Below are positions 35,701 to 43,620 of a stretch of 64,000 bases of DNA, piece by piece. The DNA comes from Candidatus Rifleibacteriota bacterium (GTDB lineage Bacteria; Muiribacteriota; Ozemobacteria; Ozemobacterales; Ozemobacteraceae), in contig JADFXM010000004.1 of assembly GCA_015233565.1 (NCBI GenBank), forward strand, positions 186,001-250,000. Reading direction: 5' to 3'. The notes beneath the pieces were generated by a model that was not told the origin of the DNA, ran no database searches, and was given only the letters and a program-made list of their open reading frames with translations. Position numbers and translations under genes: made by a program. Positions within the stretch are counted from its first letter, which is position 1. Each line of letters begins with the position of its first letter.

Positions 35701-36489
35701 CGATTTTCCAAGTAATGCTTGTTGCAGCTTCCTGGCTCTGTAAATTGCCAATTGCGTCTTCACTGACAACTTTCAGCGTATGCACGCCTGCAACAAGGTT
35801 TGCCAAACTCAACTTGGTCGAAATCGGCGTTTCAGCACTCCAAGGGCTATCATCGAGGCTGTAGGAATATTTCGACACGCTAGGACCTCCCACCGAAATC
35901 GTCGCAGAAGTCTGATTAGTGGGATTTGCCGGTGTATTGCTCAACACTGCCACTTTCTGGGTAGTGTCAATTGTCCAGGTGAAGCTTGTTGCATCTTCAT
36001 GACTCTGTTGATTTCCAAGCGCATCTATGCCTACAACTTTCAGTGTATGCTCACCCACAGAGAGGCCTGACAAACTCAACGCGGTCGGAATCGGAGCTTC
36101 AGCGCTCCAAGGGCCATTATCAATGCTGTAAGAATATCTCACCACGCCAATACCACCAACAGTAATTGTCGCAGAAGTCTGATTAGTGGGATTTGCAGGT
36201 GTATTGCTCAACACTGCCACTTTCCCCGTTATGTCGATTGTCCAGGTGAAAATTGTTGCATCTTCATGGCTCTGCAAATTTCTGAGTGCATCGATTCCTA
36301 CAACTTTCAACGAATGTACACCAGCAGAAAGGCCCGTCAGAATCAACTTAGTCGAAACCGGCATTCAGCACTCCAGGCGCCATCATCAATACTGTAGGAA
36401 TATTTCACTACGTCAGCCCCGCCAACCGTAATCATCGCAGAATTCAGATTAGTGGGATTTGCCGGTGTATTACTCAATATTGCCACTTT
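32495..36489 (-). repeat. Tandem array of fifteen 267-bp coding repeats
   Basis: Fifteen head-to-tail copies with an exact period of 267 bp (89 codons), encoding the Ig-like repeats of the giant lipoprotein. Copies are clearly related at the DNA level, which favours copy-number change, gene conversion and assembly collapse. Confidence 0.9.
32834..36364 (-). CDS. Thirteen Ig-like repeats of the giant lipoprotein
   Basis: Frame of 1,176 codons made almost entirely of 89-residue repeats. Each starts near 'KVAVLSNTPANPTNQTTA' and continues through 'VVKYSYSLDNGPWSAETPVS', 'LSLSGLSSGVHTLKVVG', 'DALGNLQSQEAATS' and 'TWTID'. This is an extracellular Ig-like stalk module. The copies differ mostly at the same few positions. 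The apparent start is the ATG created at the frameshift; the apparent stop is the nonsense codon at 32834-32836. Confidence 0.8.
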   Translation of the reverse strand: MPVSTKLILTGLSAGVHSLKVVGIDALRNLQSHEDATIFTWTIDITGKVAVLSNTPANPTNQTSATITVGGIGVVRYSYSIDNGPWSAEAPIPTALSLSGLSVGEHTLKVVGIDALGNQQSHEDATSFTWTIDTTQKVAVLSNTPANPTNQTSATISVGGPSVSKYSYSLDDSPWSAETPISTKLSLANLVAGVHTLKVVSEDAIGNLQSQEAATSITWKIDLAVKVAMLSNIPANFTNQTTAVITVGGIGVVKYSYSLDNGPWSPETPVSTSLSLSNLSSGVHFLKVVGIDALGISQSHEGSTSISWTIDNTPKVAVLSNTPANPTNVTVAKITVGGTGVVKYSYSLDDSPWSAETPVSTTLSLTGLSSGEHKLKVVGIDALGNLQSQEAATSLTWTIDTTPKVVILNNTPANPTNQTVANITVGGTGVVKYSYSLDNGPWSPETPVSTTLSLQGLADVAHTLKVVGIDTLGNLQSQEAATSIPWTIDSIAKVAVLSNEPANPTNQTGAMITVGGTDVVKYSYSLDNSAWTAESPVSTQLSLQNLAAGSHTLKVVGKDALGNLQSQEAATSITWTIDQTAKVAVLINTPENFTNQTVATITVGGSGVVKYSYNLDDGAWSTETPVSTPLSLKGLSSGAHTLKVIGIDGLGNLQSQGGATSVTWTIDTTAKVAVLTNTPTNLTNQTTALITVGGAGVTKYSYSLDDGPWSAETPVSTTLSLKGFSSGVHKLKVIGIDTLGNLQSQEGATIFNWTIDTIPKVALLSNLPANLTNQTSAAITVGGTGVLKYSYSLDGGAWIAETLISTKLSFSGLASGVHMLKVIGIDALGNLQSQESATIFNWTIDTAPKVASLINTPTNLTNQTTALITVGGTGVVKYSYSLDDGPWSAETLVSNGLNLQSLVFGVHTLKVIGIDALGNLQSQEAATSITWAIDTMPKVALLSNSPANLTNQTTAAITVGGTGVVKYSFSLDNGPWSNETPVSTTLKLSDLAVGAHTLKVVGIDGLGNLQSQEFATTITWSIDNVAKVASLRNAPANPTNQTTAAITVGGTGVTKYSYSFDNGAWSAEIPVSTQLSLSGLSTGTHFLKVVGIDALGNSQSQEGATNITWTIDTTPKVALLSNTPANPTNQTTATITIGGTGVEKYSYNLDGGAWSAEIPVSTPLSVTGLSSGVHTL

Positions 36490-39219
36490 CCCCGTCAGGA
36501 GAAGAGGAGTCAAATTTTGAACCTGAATTGAAAAAGTTGCGCTGGCAAGTTTTCCAATGCTGTCAGAAGCAGTAAGGTCAAAGAAATAAGTTCCCGAATT
36601 TTGCGGAATTCCTGACAAACGGTTACCGGAAAGAGAAATTCCAGTAGGCAATGTCCCTGAAGAAATCATCCAAGAGATTGGGGCTACTCCATTTTGGGAT
36701 TGGAGATTTGCTGTGTAGGTCGCTTCAGTATATGCAGTTGAAGATACAGATGAAAGAACAATCGTAAAAGTCGGAATAGGAGCAAGAACAGAGGGAGACA
36801 CAATTTGAATTGAGCTGCTTTTTTCAGCGGTCAATCCTTTTGAATCAGTTACTCTCACTGAAAATGCATAAGTCCCTGCTGTCGTTGGAGTTCCGGAGAT
36901 TTTCCCATCCGATTCCATGGACAAACCAACGGGCAAATTTCCGCTTATTATCAGAAAAGAATAGGGAGGGACTCCACCACTAGCACCGAACAAACCTGAG
37001 AATGAAGAGTTCGCTTCCATGGATGTGGCAATTGAACTTGAAACAATCAAATCGCTCACCACATTCAATTTTATTTCGGCAGTACTGGATTTTCCCATGG
37101 AATCCGTTACTTTGATAATAAATGAATAGGATCCCACACTTGTTGGATTACCAGTCAGGGTACCACCTGTATTAAAAGTCAGGCCAGGGGGAATATTCCC
37201 GGATAATATTTCCCACTTCAGTTCTCCCAAGCCACCCGATGCTGACAAGGTTGCGGTATAAGTTGCAAAGGCATTGGTCCAGGAAGGAATAGAAGATGTT
37301 GAAATAATAAGGGAATTTTCGATCCCAGCTTCAACTTTTAACGTGGATACAATCTGAGTCGATTTGCCCACCGAGTCCAAAACTTTCACAATATAAGTAA
37401 AAGATCCTATTTCAGTTGGCTTTCCGGAAAGGATCCCATCGGAAGACAATGCTACACCCTTAGGGAGAAAGCCTTCTTGTAGGCTGAAAGAATAGGGAGA
37501 AAGGCCACCCAATGCGGAATACTTCCCTGTCATAGTTGTATTTATTATTACCGAAGAAGGAATTTCTGCAGTAATAGTTAACCCCTTAATTATCTGAACA
37601 GAATATTTTTTATATGCTTCCTGGTTGTTAGCATCGGTTGCTTTCAAGGTAAATTCAAACGTTCCTGTAGCAGAAATCATTCCGGAAATCGAATCAGGTG
37701 GAACAAACTTTAAACCAGTAGGAAGGCTTCCTGACGCGATCTGCCATGAAATGGGAGGAATACCCCCTTGGGTAGTCATTTTGACATTCCATGCTTCATT
37801 CACAAATGCGGTCGGTGCAAAAACACTGGAAATCGTAAAGGGGGCTATCGAAAGAGTAAAGTCCGAAGTGTCAAAGAGTCCAGAAGAATCTAGCGCTTTA
37901 ACCGCAAAGGAATATATTCCTCCAACAGATGGAGTTCCTGTAAGATTACCAGATTTAAGAACCGTAATTCCAGCTGGAAGAGATCCTGAGGCTACCAGGA
38001 AGGAAAACGGAGGTGTACCACCAAATACCGTCAAGGTGGTTGAGTAAGATTGTCCCACAACACCATCGGGAAGAAAAGTTTTCATAAGAACCATTGAAAC
38101 TTGATTTTGGACAACTCCCTTCACCTTTACACCGACGCATACCGAATTTGACCAAGTTTGCCCCGAATCCGGATCAAATTCCCTAAAAGCAATCAATCCA
38201 AAATTTTCACGCAAATACCATTCCTCAGCTCCTGACAAAAGACCACTTGGGGAAATCCCGTTTAGATAGCGCCAAATAAAGCGAAGGGGAATAGCTTTCA
38301 CAGATCCATAAACTGAGTTAACAAGAGCTGGCGGCATAACTTGGATTACAATTTGCTTTGAATAAGAGACATCACCAAATTTTTCACTCACCGTCCAGGT
38401 TGCAATGTCACCCGCTTTGAAATTTTCATCCAAAATCTTCATGGGTTTCCCATTATTAAAAACATATGATGACTCGGAAACGACGCCATAATTCCACAAG
38501 CCTCCGGCGTTTGAGAATCCCCAAGTTAAACGGGTAATCCCGCCAGGATTAAGCATGGAAGCTTTCACTGCTGCACTGGAAGAAGTCTTTGCAACAGAGG
38601 AACACTCCAGATAGAGGACATTTTTACCGTCAATAATTTGTGAAGCAGAAGAAACAGAAATTGTAATATCCCGAGCTTCACCAACTCTTAAATCGTTAGT
38701 CTGAAATTTCCAGAAATTTCCAGATTGAATCGGAAAAAAAGTGGCTAGAGGAAAGGAAACTCCAACTGCAATATTGACTTTTATGTCATCAATGTACCAT
38801 TCGTCAAACTGTTTGATCATCTGAAAAATCAGTTCAATTCTGGTTGAATTGCACATAGTAAAATAAGCTTTAACAGTAGCATCTACCGTCGAAGGTTGAA
38901 CAATTCCATCAGGTGCAATCTCAAATGTATAAAAAGTGTTGTCAGAATTTGTTCCGATCTTTTTTCCAAAATCGCAGATTGTAAGAGATTGCAACTGGCC
39001 AGAACTGTTAGCCCTAACAGCTGTTGAAAAATATGACTGTGCAGATGTCATATCACCGGTGGCTAAAACTTTGGCAAAAGCATTCAGGCGCTTAACAATC
39101 GGCCCATTGTCAACGGAAGAAACCGGATTGATGGCTTCTCTACTTCCGCCGCATCCCCAAATTAAAAAACCGGAAATAGACAACAAAAATCCCAGAATAA
39201 GAAATAGTTTAGTTCGCAT
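36343..39219 (-). CDS. N-terminal part of the giant lipoprotein: lipobox and six PIG-type Ig domains
   Basis: Frame of 958 codons. Cys23 ('FLIWGCGGS') marks a lipoprotein signal. Residues about 35-380 are a mixed domain ('AVGVSFPLATFFPIQSGNFW') that I do not recognise. From about 385 to 925 there are six putative-Ig (He_PIG) domains, each with the 'GGxPPxSFxIxSGxLPxGLxxxxxGxxSGTP' rhythm. The first 89-residue repeat then begins. GAGGAA lies 8 bases before the ATG and a promoter lies at 39297-39324. Confidence 0.8.
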   Translation of the reverse strand: MRTKLFLILGFLLSISGFLIWGCGGSREAINPVSSVDNGPIVKRLNAFAKVLATGDMTSAQSYFSTAVRANSSGQLQSLTICDFGKKIGTNSDNTFYTFEIAPDGIVQPSTVDATVKAYFTMCNSTRIELIFQMIKQFDEWYIDDIKVNIAVGVSFPLATFFPIQSGNFWKFQTNDLRVGEARDITISVSSASQIIDGKNVLYLECSSVAKTSSSAAVKASMLNPGGITRLTWGFSNAGGLWNYGVVSESSYVFNNGKPMKILDENFKAGDIATWTVSEKFGDVSYSKQIVIQVMPPALVNSVYGSVKAIPLRFIWRYLNGISPSGLLSGAEEWYLRENFGLIAFREFDPDSGQTWSNSVCVGVKVKGVVQNQVSMVLMKTFLPDGVVGQSYSTTLTVFGGTPPFSFLVASGSLPAGITVLKSGNLTGTPSVGGIYSFAVKALDSSGLFDTSDFTLSIAPFTISSVFAPTAFVNEAWNVKMTTQGGIPPISWQIASGSLPTGLKFVPPDSISGMISATGTFEFTLKATDANNQEAYKKYSVQIIKGLTITAEIPSSVIINTTMTGKYSALGGLSPYSFSLQEGFLPKGVALSSDGILSGKPTEIGSFTYIVKVLDSVGKSTQIVSTLKVEAGIENSLIISTSSIPSWTNAFATYTATLSASGGLGELKWEILSGNIPPGLTFNTGGTLTGNPTSVGSYSFIIKVTDSMGKSSTAEIKLNVVSDLIVSSSIATSMEANSSFSGLFGASGGVPPYSFLIISGNLPVGLSMESDGKISGTPTTAGTYAFSVRVTDSKGLTAEKSSSIQIVSPSVLAPIPTFTIVLSSVSSTAYTEATYTANLQSQNGVAPISWMISSGTLPTGISLSGNRLSGIPQNSGTYFFDLTASDSIGKLASATFSIQVQNLTPLLLTGKVAILSNTPANPTNLNSAMITVGGADVVKYSYSIDDGAWSAECRFRLS

Positions 39220-39296
39220 AAAAAAAATTCCTCGCTAAAAATTCTCAAAAAATTTCCATTTAATAAATAAGCACATTTTTTAATATAGAAGTTTCA

Positions 39297-39324
39297 ATTA
39301 TACCACCCAAAATTTATCTGTCAT
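39297..39324 (-). promoter_or_regulatory. Sigma70-type promoter of the giant lipoprotein gene
   Basis: On the minus strand ATGACA (39319-39324) and TATAAT (39297-39302) are separated by 16 bp. The leader would be about 70 nt, ending with GAGGAA before the ATG at 39219. The rest of the gap up to 39506 shows nothing further. Confidence 0.6.
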
Positions 39325-39506
39325 CAGGAATCGTTGTTAGCTCCAGGGCAAACGTACACTTTTTTCGCTGTTAATCAACCTTTTACGAGGTTTCCTGTTG
39401 AAGCTACTTTACCGGGAATTTCGTATAAAAAGCTCATTTTTTGAAAAAAATATTAGCAGAAAAATATGATTTATGAAACGGCATTGGATAGATTAATCGC
39501 ATCAGA

Positions 39507-40952
39507 TCAACAAAAAGTAAGCGTTTGCCCTGTTGTTAGCTCTGACAACTCGACGTTTTGGCAGGAAGCCAGTTTGTTATAGGCAAGTTTAACTATCTTG
39601 AGTATTTGAGATGTTTTGAAATACATGTTCACGTCGTTTTTAGGAATGTTTGCATATCGAAAAAGCTTGGTTTCTCCGATGTCTTCTTTTTTTTCTGGTG
39701 CAGATCTTACGTTCTGATATATATCAGATGAATACGTTTTTTCGGAGCAAAAACCAGCCAATTCAGTACCAGGATAAATAGAAACCGGGAAAAAATTGCA
39801 TTCTCCCATTCCCAGACGTTTTAATTCAACTGCAAAATTTATGGTTTCAACCATTTCTTCGGGGGTTTCATCCGGAAACCCGATCATGAAAAAGCATTTG
39901 CAAAAAATCTTATGCTCAACAAGAAGGCGAACTGAAGAACGAACTTTATCCAGATCAAGGAATTTCTTCAGCGTATTTTGCCGTTTTTGGTTTCCGGTTT
40001 CAATGCCAAAAGCCACATAGATGCAGCCTGTTTTCGCCAAGCTTCGAACGTCCTCAGCAGTCAGATGATCAGCACGTCCAATACAGCAATATCGAAGGTT
40101 AATTTGAGAAATTCCAGTGAAAAACTCCTGGAGCCATTTTTTGTCCGAAAAAAAGGAGTCATCCATGAAACCGAAACTGGCCTGTGGAAAAAGAGCTTTT
40201 TGGTGGGAAATCTCAGCAAGGAGGCGAGGTACAGATTGCCGACGCATTCGGCCATGCCACAAGACAGGAGTAGCACAAAAGGAGCAACGGGCGTTGCAAC
40301 CACGAGAGGTTGTGAGAAACAGCCACGCTGACATATCAACAGAAGCTTGAAACGCAAAATACCATTGAATGTCGATGAGGTTAAAATCCAAAAATGGCAA
40401 AGAATCGAGGTTTTCAATGTGCTTTCTCGGTGGGGAAAAAACTAATTTGCCGTTTTCACAATAGGCCAAGCCTGGAATGTTTGAGAGGGAAGGTTTATCT
40501 ATACCTTGCTTCAGTGTCTTTGAGTGGCGAAGAATTTCCTCAGTAGTGAGTTCTCCCTCACCAATAACACAAACGTCAACCGGGGAATCATTGAGAAGAA
40601 TGTTTTCCGGAAAAGTAGTAACCAATGGTCCACCGGCAATGATCTTTATTTCCGGAAATCGCTCTCGAACCATGTTACATAAAGTAAAAGTGGTTTCTCT
40701 GGTTGCCTGATAAAATGGGACTCCGATGAAGGAAGGTTGCATTTTTTCAACGGTTTCAATTACCTCCTGCAGGGAGAATCCTGTAGAATTCACATCTAAC
40801 ACTTGGGAGTGAAATCCACAGTGGTTCAACCAGTTGGCGAGGTAAAGGAGATTTAATGGGGGTTTGATATCCAAATGCGACTCTTGCCCCCAAAGTAGCG
40901 GTGGAGCCACAAACAATATGTCAATAGAAGATTTTTGTTTGGGAATTAACAT
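39507..40952 (-). CDS. B12-binding-type radical SAM protein (BchE-like), copy 1
   Basis: A 481-residue cytoplasmic enzyme. An N-terminal cobalamin-binding-type Rossmann domain (about 10-150: 'DILFVAPPLLWG', 'FIGVPFYQATRET', 'KIIAGGPLVTTFPE', 'CVIGEGE') precedes a radical SAM domain with Cys219, Cys223 and Cys226 ('SRGCNARCSFCATPV', CxxxCxxC). The classical DxHxxG cobalamin motif is not apparent, so B12 may be bound base-off or not at all. Relatives include BchE-type cyclases and many methyltransferases. It is the last gene of a four-gene operon and is paralogous to 42230-43618. The substrate is unknown. Confidence 0.85.
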   Translation of the reverse strand: MLIPKQKSSIDILFVAPPLLWGQESHLDIKPPLNLLYLANWLNHCGFHSQVLDVNSTGFSLQEVIETVEKMQPSFIGVPFYQATRETTFTLCNMVRERFPEIKIIAGGPLVTTFPENILLNDSPVDVCVIGEGELTTEEILRHSKTLKQGIDKPSLSNIPGLAYCENGKLVFSPPRKHIENLDSLPFLDFNLIDIQWYFAFQASVDMSAWLFLTTSRGCNARCSFCATPVLWHGRMRRQSVPRLLAEISHQKALFPQASFGFMDDSFFSDKKWLQEFFTGISQINLRYCCIGRADHLTAEDVRSLAKTGCIYVAFGIETGNQKRQNTLKKFLDLDKVRSSVRLLVEHKIFCKCFFMIGFPDETPEEMVETINFAVELKRLGMGECNFFPVSIYPGTELAGFCSEKTYSSDIYQNVRSAPEKKEDIGETKLFRYANIPKNDVNMYFKTSQILKIVKLAYNKLASCQNVELSELTTGQTLTFC

Positions 40953-40970
40953 TTCACAGGAACAAGCTTA

Positions 40971-42200
40971 TTACAACTTTTCTATATGATTCTTACAACT
41001 GTCAAGAAAATTTCCGTCAAGTTTTAAGTTAGTTTTAAGATAATCACTCAAGTGCATATTATTCTGCTTACTTAAACCGAGGAGTTTTTTTACAATTGCA
41101 ACCCTCTCTTCAAGAGGGTGAGGAGCAACCTGTTTTTTTCTTTCCTCCCAAAGTTTTTCATTTACCAACTTCAAAGCAGCTTCAATAGTATCATATTTGC
41201 GATGGAGATAGTACTCTACCAGCTTCAGATAAATTTTATAAGTCGTTTCAGGATCATCATGAGGGCGTGTAAGCCAAAAATCCCACGGGGAATCGGTGTC
41301 AATTTTAGCAAACAAAGCAGAGTACAAGTCTTCTCCCATCGTTGGAAAATGTTTTAAAATTCTAAAAAGCGTGCTAAGGAGGGGAGGTTCCCAGTAGTAT
41401 GGGTCTTTGCGATCAAGAGTCATCAGATATTCATGGAGGGTATTGGGCAACAAACACACGGGCTGGAACTCGATTCTGAAGCGTTCTCCCTTGCTCCATT
41501 GCTGAAGAGTTTTAATAGTGCTTACGCAATCTTCATAGGCTTCCACTTCAGTCAGCAAGGGGCCTTTAACCAGAACATAACCTTTGGAAATGGCTCCTTT
41601 TCTGCGAATAATTTCCAAGCTGTTTTTTACATCTTCTACGGAGTCGGGTTTGCTGTAAAGTGCTCTTACAAGGGGATTGGTTGATTCGATTCCCAGGGTT
41701 ACCTCAAATTCAATATCTCCAAGTAATTCGACAGCTCTTCCTAAATGGTTGTTTGTCTTATTGTCTCTGATAATATCAGAGCCGTTTGTCTCCACAACTA
41801 CTTTTTTGATATTAAATGACCGCGCAATTCCATAGATGGCTTCCCTAACTTTGGGACCAATTTCGGAATCGTTGAAAAAAAATCCATCGTTATAGATGTG
41901 CAATGTTTTTACCGGTGCTTCATGAGTAGCATTAAATTTTCCTAGATATTCCTTGACTATTTCAAGTTGTGCAAAGAATTCCTCATCGGAAATCGGTTTC
42001 TTAAGTGCAGAATTTTTAGTTCCGCACATAGTACAACCTCCGGTTCTTCTTGACCATTCGCAACCCGAATTAGCCAAATAGACCACAGTTCGGTAAATCG
42101 GCTCACCTTTATAGTGATCGAAATAGAGATTTATACTCCGCGGTTTGCTGGGATCAGAAGGATCAAAGCGAATATTCAAAACATCCGTCATAGAAATCAT
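40971..42200 (-). CDS. Radical SAM protein with spaced cysteine motif (archaeosine-synthase/TIGR01210-like)
   Basis: A 409-residue enzyme. The iron-sulfur site is Cys47, Cys56 and Cys59 ('SGCEWSRRTGGCTMCG'), a CX8CX2C arrangement rather than the standard CX3CX2C. That spacing and the 'IYNDGFFFNDSEI' and 'VETNGSD' regions resemble the Elp3-related group that includes the archaeosine radical SAM partner. 'FEVTLGIESTNPLVRALY' is a usual SAM-barrel segment. GGAGG precedes the ATG at 42200. It lies between two paralogous B12-type radical SAM genes, which suggests one pathway. The reaction is unknown. Confidence 0.75.
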   Translation of the reverse strand: MISMTDVLNIRFDPSDPSKPRSINLYFDHYKGEPIYRTVVYLANSGCEWSRRTGGCTMCGTKNSALKKPISDEEFFAQLEIVKEYLGKFNATHEAPVKTLHIYNDGFFFNDSEIGPKVREAIYGIARSFNIKKVVVETNGSDIIRDNKTNNHLGRAVELLGDIEFEVTLGIESTNPLVRALYSKPDSVEDVKNSLEIIRRKGAISKGYVLVKGPLLTEVEAYEDCVSTIKTLQQWSKGERFRIEFQPVCLLPNTLHEYLMTLDRKDPYYWEPPLLSTLFRILKHFPTMGEDLYSALFAKIDTDSPWDFWLTRPHDDPETTYKIYLKLVEYYLHRKYDTIEAALKLVNEKLWEERKKQVAPHPLEERVAIVKKLLGLSKQNNMHLSDYLKTNLKLDGNFLDSCKNHIEKL

Positions 42201-42229
42201 ACAACCTCCAAATGGTTGATTAAGGTCAA

Positions 42230-43618
42230 CTATTCCCGAATCAGCCGTTCAATATCGGCTGTTTCAATCGTTTTACCGGATTCCACGATCCGGTGTGCAT
42301 ATGTTACAAGGTTAACAAGTTGTTTATTGGTCATATAGGAATTGAAAGGCTTATTAAGAAGAGTTTCATTTTGCTCACTAATTCCCAGGTTATCTCTAAT
42401 TATCTCTGGCAAATGTGCATCGATGCCTATTTCAAATGGTTGCTCATTCAAAAATTGTTTCGCTAATTCGGTTCCAGGGTAGATAGTCACAGGGAAAAAA
42501 GTGAAAAATGTCATTCCATTACGCTTTAATGTCGAAGCCAGATTGATTGTTTCAGCCATTTCCTGGGGAGTCTCATCGGGAAATCCTAGCATGAAAAAGC
42601 ACTTTGTCTTAACCTCGTATTGTACAAGCGCTTTCATATTTCGAACGAGGACATTTAAATCGAGGTTCTTTCTAAGCTTTAATTGCCTCTGCTGACTTCC
42701 GGTTTCAACTCCAAATGCAATATAATTTAGTCCGGATTTTACAAGAAGTTCGATTAGAGGGGGGTTCAGGTGATCAGATCTTCCAATACACTGGTAGTTT
42801 ATTTTCAGTGGTTGGACAAGACGAATAAACTCCATTAACCACTCTTTGTCGGAAAAGAAGGAGTCATCGCAGAATCCAATGTCTATCTCAGGAAATGTTT
42901 CAAGCTGAAACTTTATTTCTGCAATCAGTCTTGAAGGGGAATATCGCCGTACTTTTCCTGGCCAAAGAACCGGAGTACAACAATAAGCGCACTTGAAAGA
43001 GCAACCTCGCGAGGAATTGAGAAACAATGTCCGAGGAACATGATACTCTTCCTGAAATTTAAAGTAGTATTCATTATTCAGGATGGAAAAATCTAAAAAG
43101 GGCAAGGAATCAAGATTGTTGATCGGGGGGCGTCGGGGATTAATTATAACATTACCACTTTTTCGATAAGCCAGACCAGTTATCGATTCTAGTGGAGTGC
43201 CGTTTTCCCATGCGGATAAAAGCGAAGCAAGGGTTTCTTCCCCTTCTCCGATGATGCCAAAATCAAACGCGCCCTCGCGCATCATTCGCTCTGGTTCCAT
43301 TGTCAAAGAGGGGCCACCGGCAACGAATTTCAACTCAGGCAAATGAGCTTTGAGACGTGAAACCAGTTCAAATGCGTTGTTTAGCGATGCATAATAAAGA
43401 GGAATTCCTACGAATGCCGGAGAAGAATTGACAATGCGATTTAGCGTTTCTTCCAGAGAGCATTTTAGCGAAACAACATCAAGAAGTTCGACTTCAAAAG
43501 CATGGGACTTTAAGTAGGAAAAAAGATACAATAAGTTCAAAGGTGGCTGGAAACTCAGGCGGAGTTTTTCTTCCCAGAGTAGAGGGGGAGGTACTAGAAC
43601 AATCTTTTTGTTTTTCAT
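42230..43618 (-). CDS. B12-binding-type radical SAM protein (BchE-like), copy 2
   Basis: A 462-residue paralogue of the protein at 39507-40952 with the same plan: B12-type domain ('PPPLLWEEKLRLSFQPPLNLLYL', 'FVAGGPSLTMEPE', 'GIIGEGEETLASLL') and radical SAM centre Cys206, Cys210, Cys213 ('SRGCSFKCAYCCTPVLWPG'). Near-identical motifs include 'PVLW.G..RR.S', 'GFPDETP.EM.ETIN' and 'FFPV.IYPGTELA', so the two arose by duplication. It starts 2 bases after the transporter gene ends. The pair may carry out successive steps. Confidence 0.85.
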   Translation of the reverse strand: MKNKKIVLVPPPLLWEEKLRLSFQPPLNLLYLFSYLKSHAFEVELLDVVSLKCSLEETLNRIVNSSPAFVGIPLYYASLNNAFELVSRLKAHLPELKFVAGGPSLTMEPERMMREGAFDFGIIGEGEETLASLLSAWENGTPLESITGLAYRKSGNVIINPRRPPINNLDSLPFLDFSILNNEYYFKFQEEYHVPRTLFLNSSRGCSFKCAYCCTPVLWPGKVRRYSPSRLIAEIKFQLETFPEIDIGFCDDSFFSDKEWLMEFIRLVQPLKINYQCIGRSDHLNPPLIELLVKSGLNYIAFGVETGSQQRQLKLRKNLDLNVLVRNMKALVQYEVKTKCFFMLGFPDETPQEMAETINLASTLKRNGMTFFTFFPVTIYPGTELAKQFLNEQPFEIGIDAHLPEIIRDNLGISEQNETLLNKPFNSYMTNKQLVNLVTYAHRIVESGKTIETADIERLIRE

Positions 43619-43620
43619 AG

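Larger units (their letters stand above)
30714..39219 (-). pseudogene. Giant lipoprotein gene (PIG repeats, 15 Ig-like repeats, FGE domain) broken by three lesions
   Basis: The four frames listed below read as one protein of about 2,830 residues once three lesions are repaired. They are a missing A at 36364-36365 (GAA-ATG read as GA-ATG), a TAA at 32834-32836 where other repeats have AAA (Lys in 'HTLKVVG'), and a missing G in the GGG run at 31634-31636. After repair the joins are seamless ('WSAEMPVSTKL', 'GVHTLKVVGKDAL', 'AAWKGVLGKVDAEANV'). The product would be an outer-surface lipoprotein with a long repetitive stalk and an FGE-sulfatase-type tip. Two of the three lesions are single-base homopolymer deletions, so sequencing error must be excluded before calling it a true pseudogene. 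Confidence 0.75.

Noticed and set aside
32495..36489. CRISPR array suggested by regular repeats
   Set aside because: The 267-bp units are contiguous coding repeats without spacers, in one reading frame.
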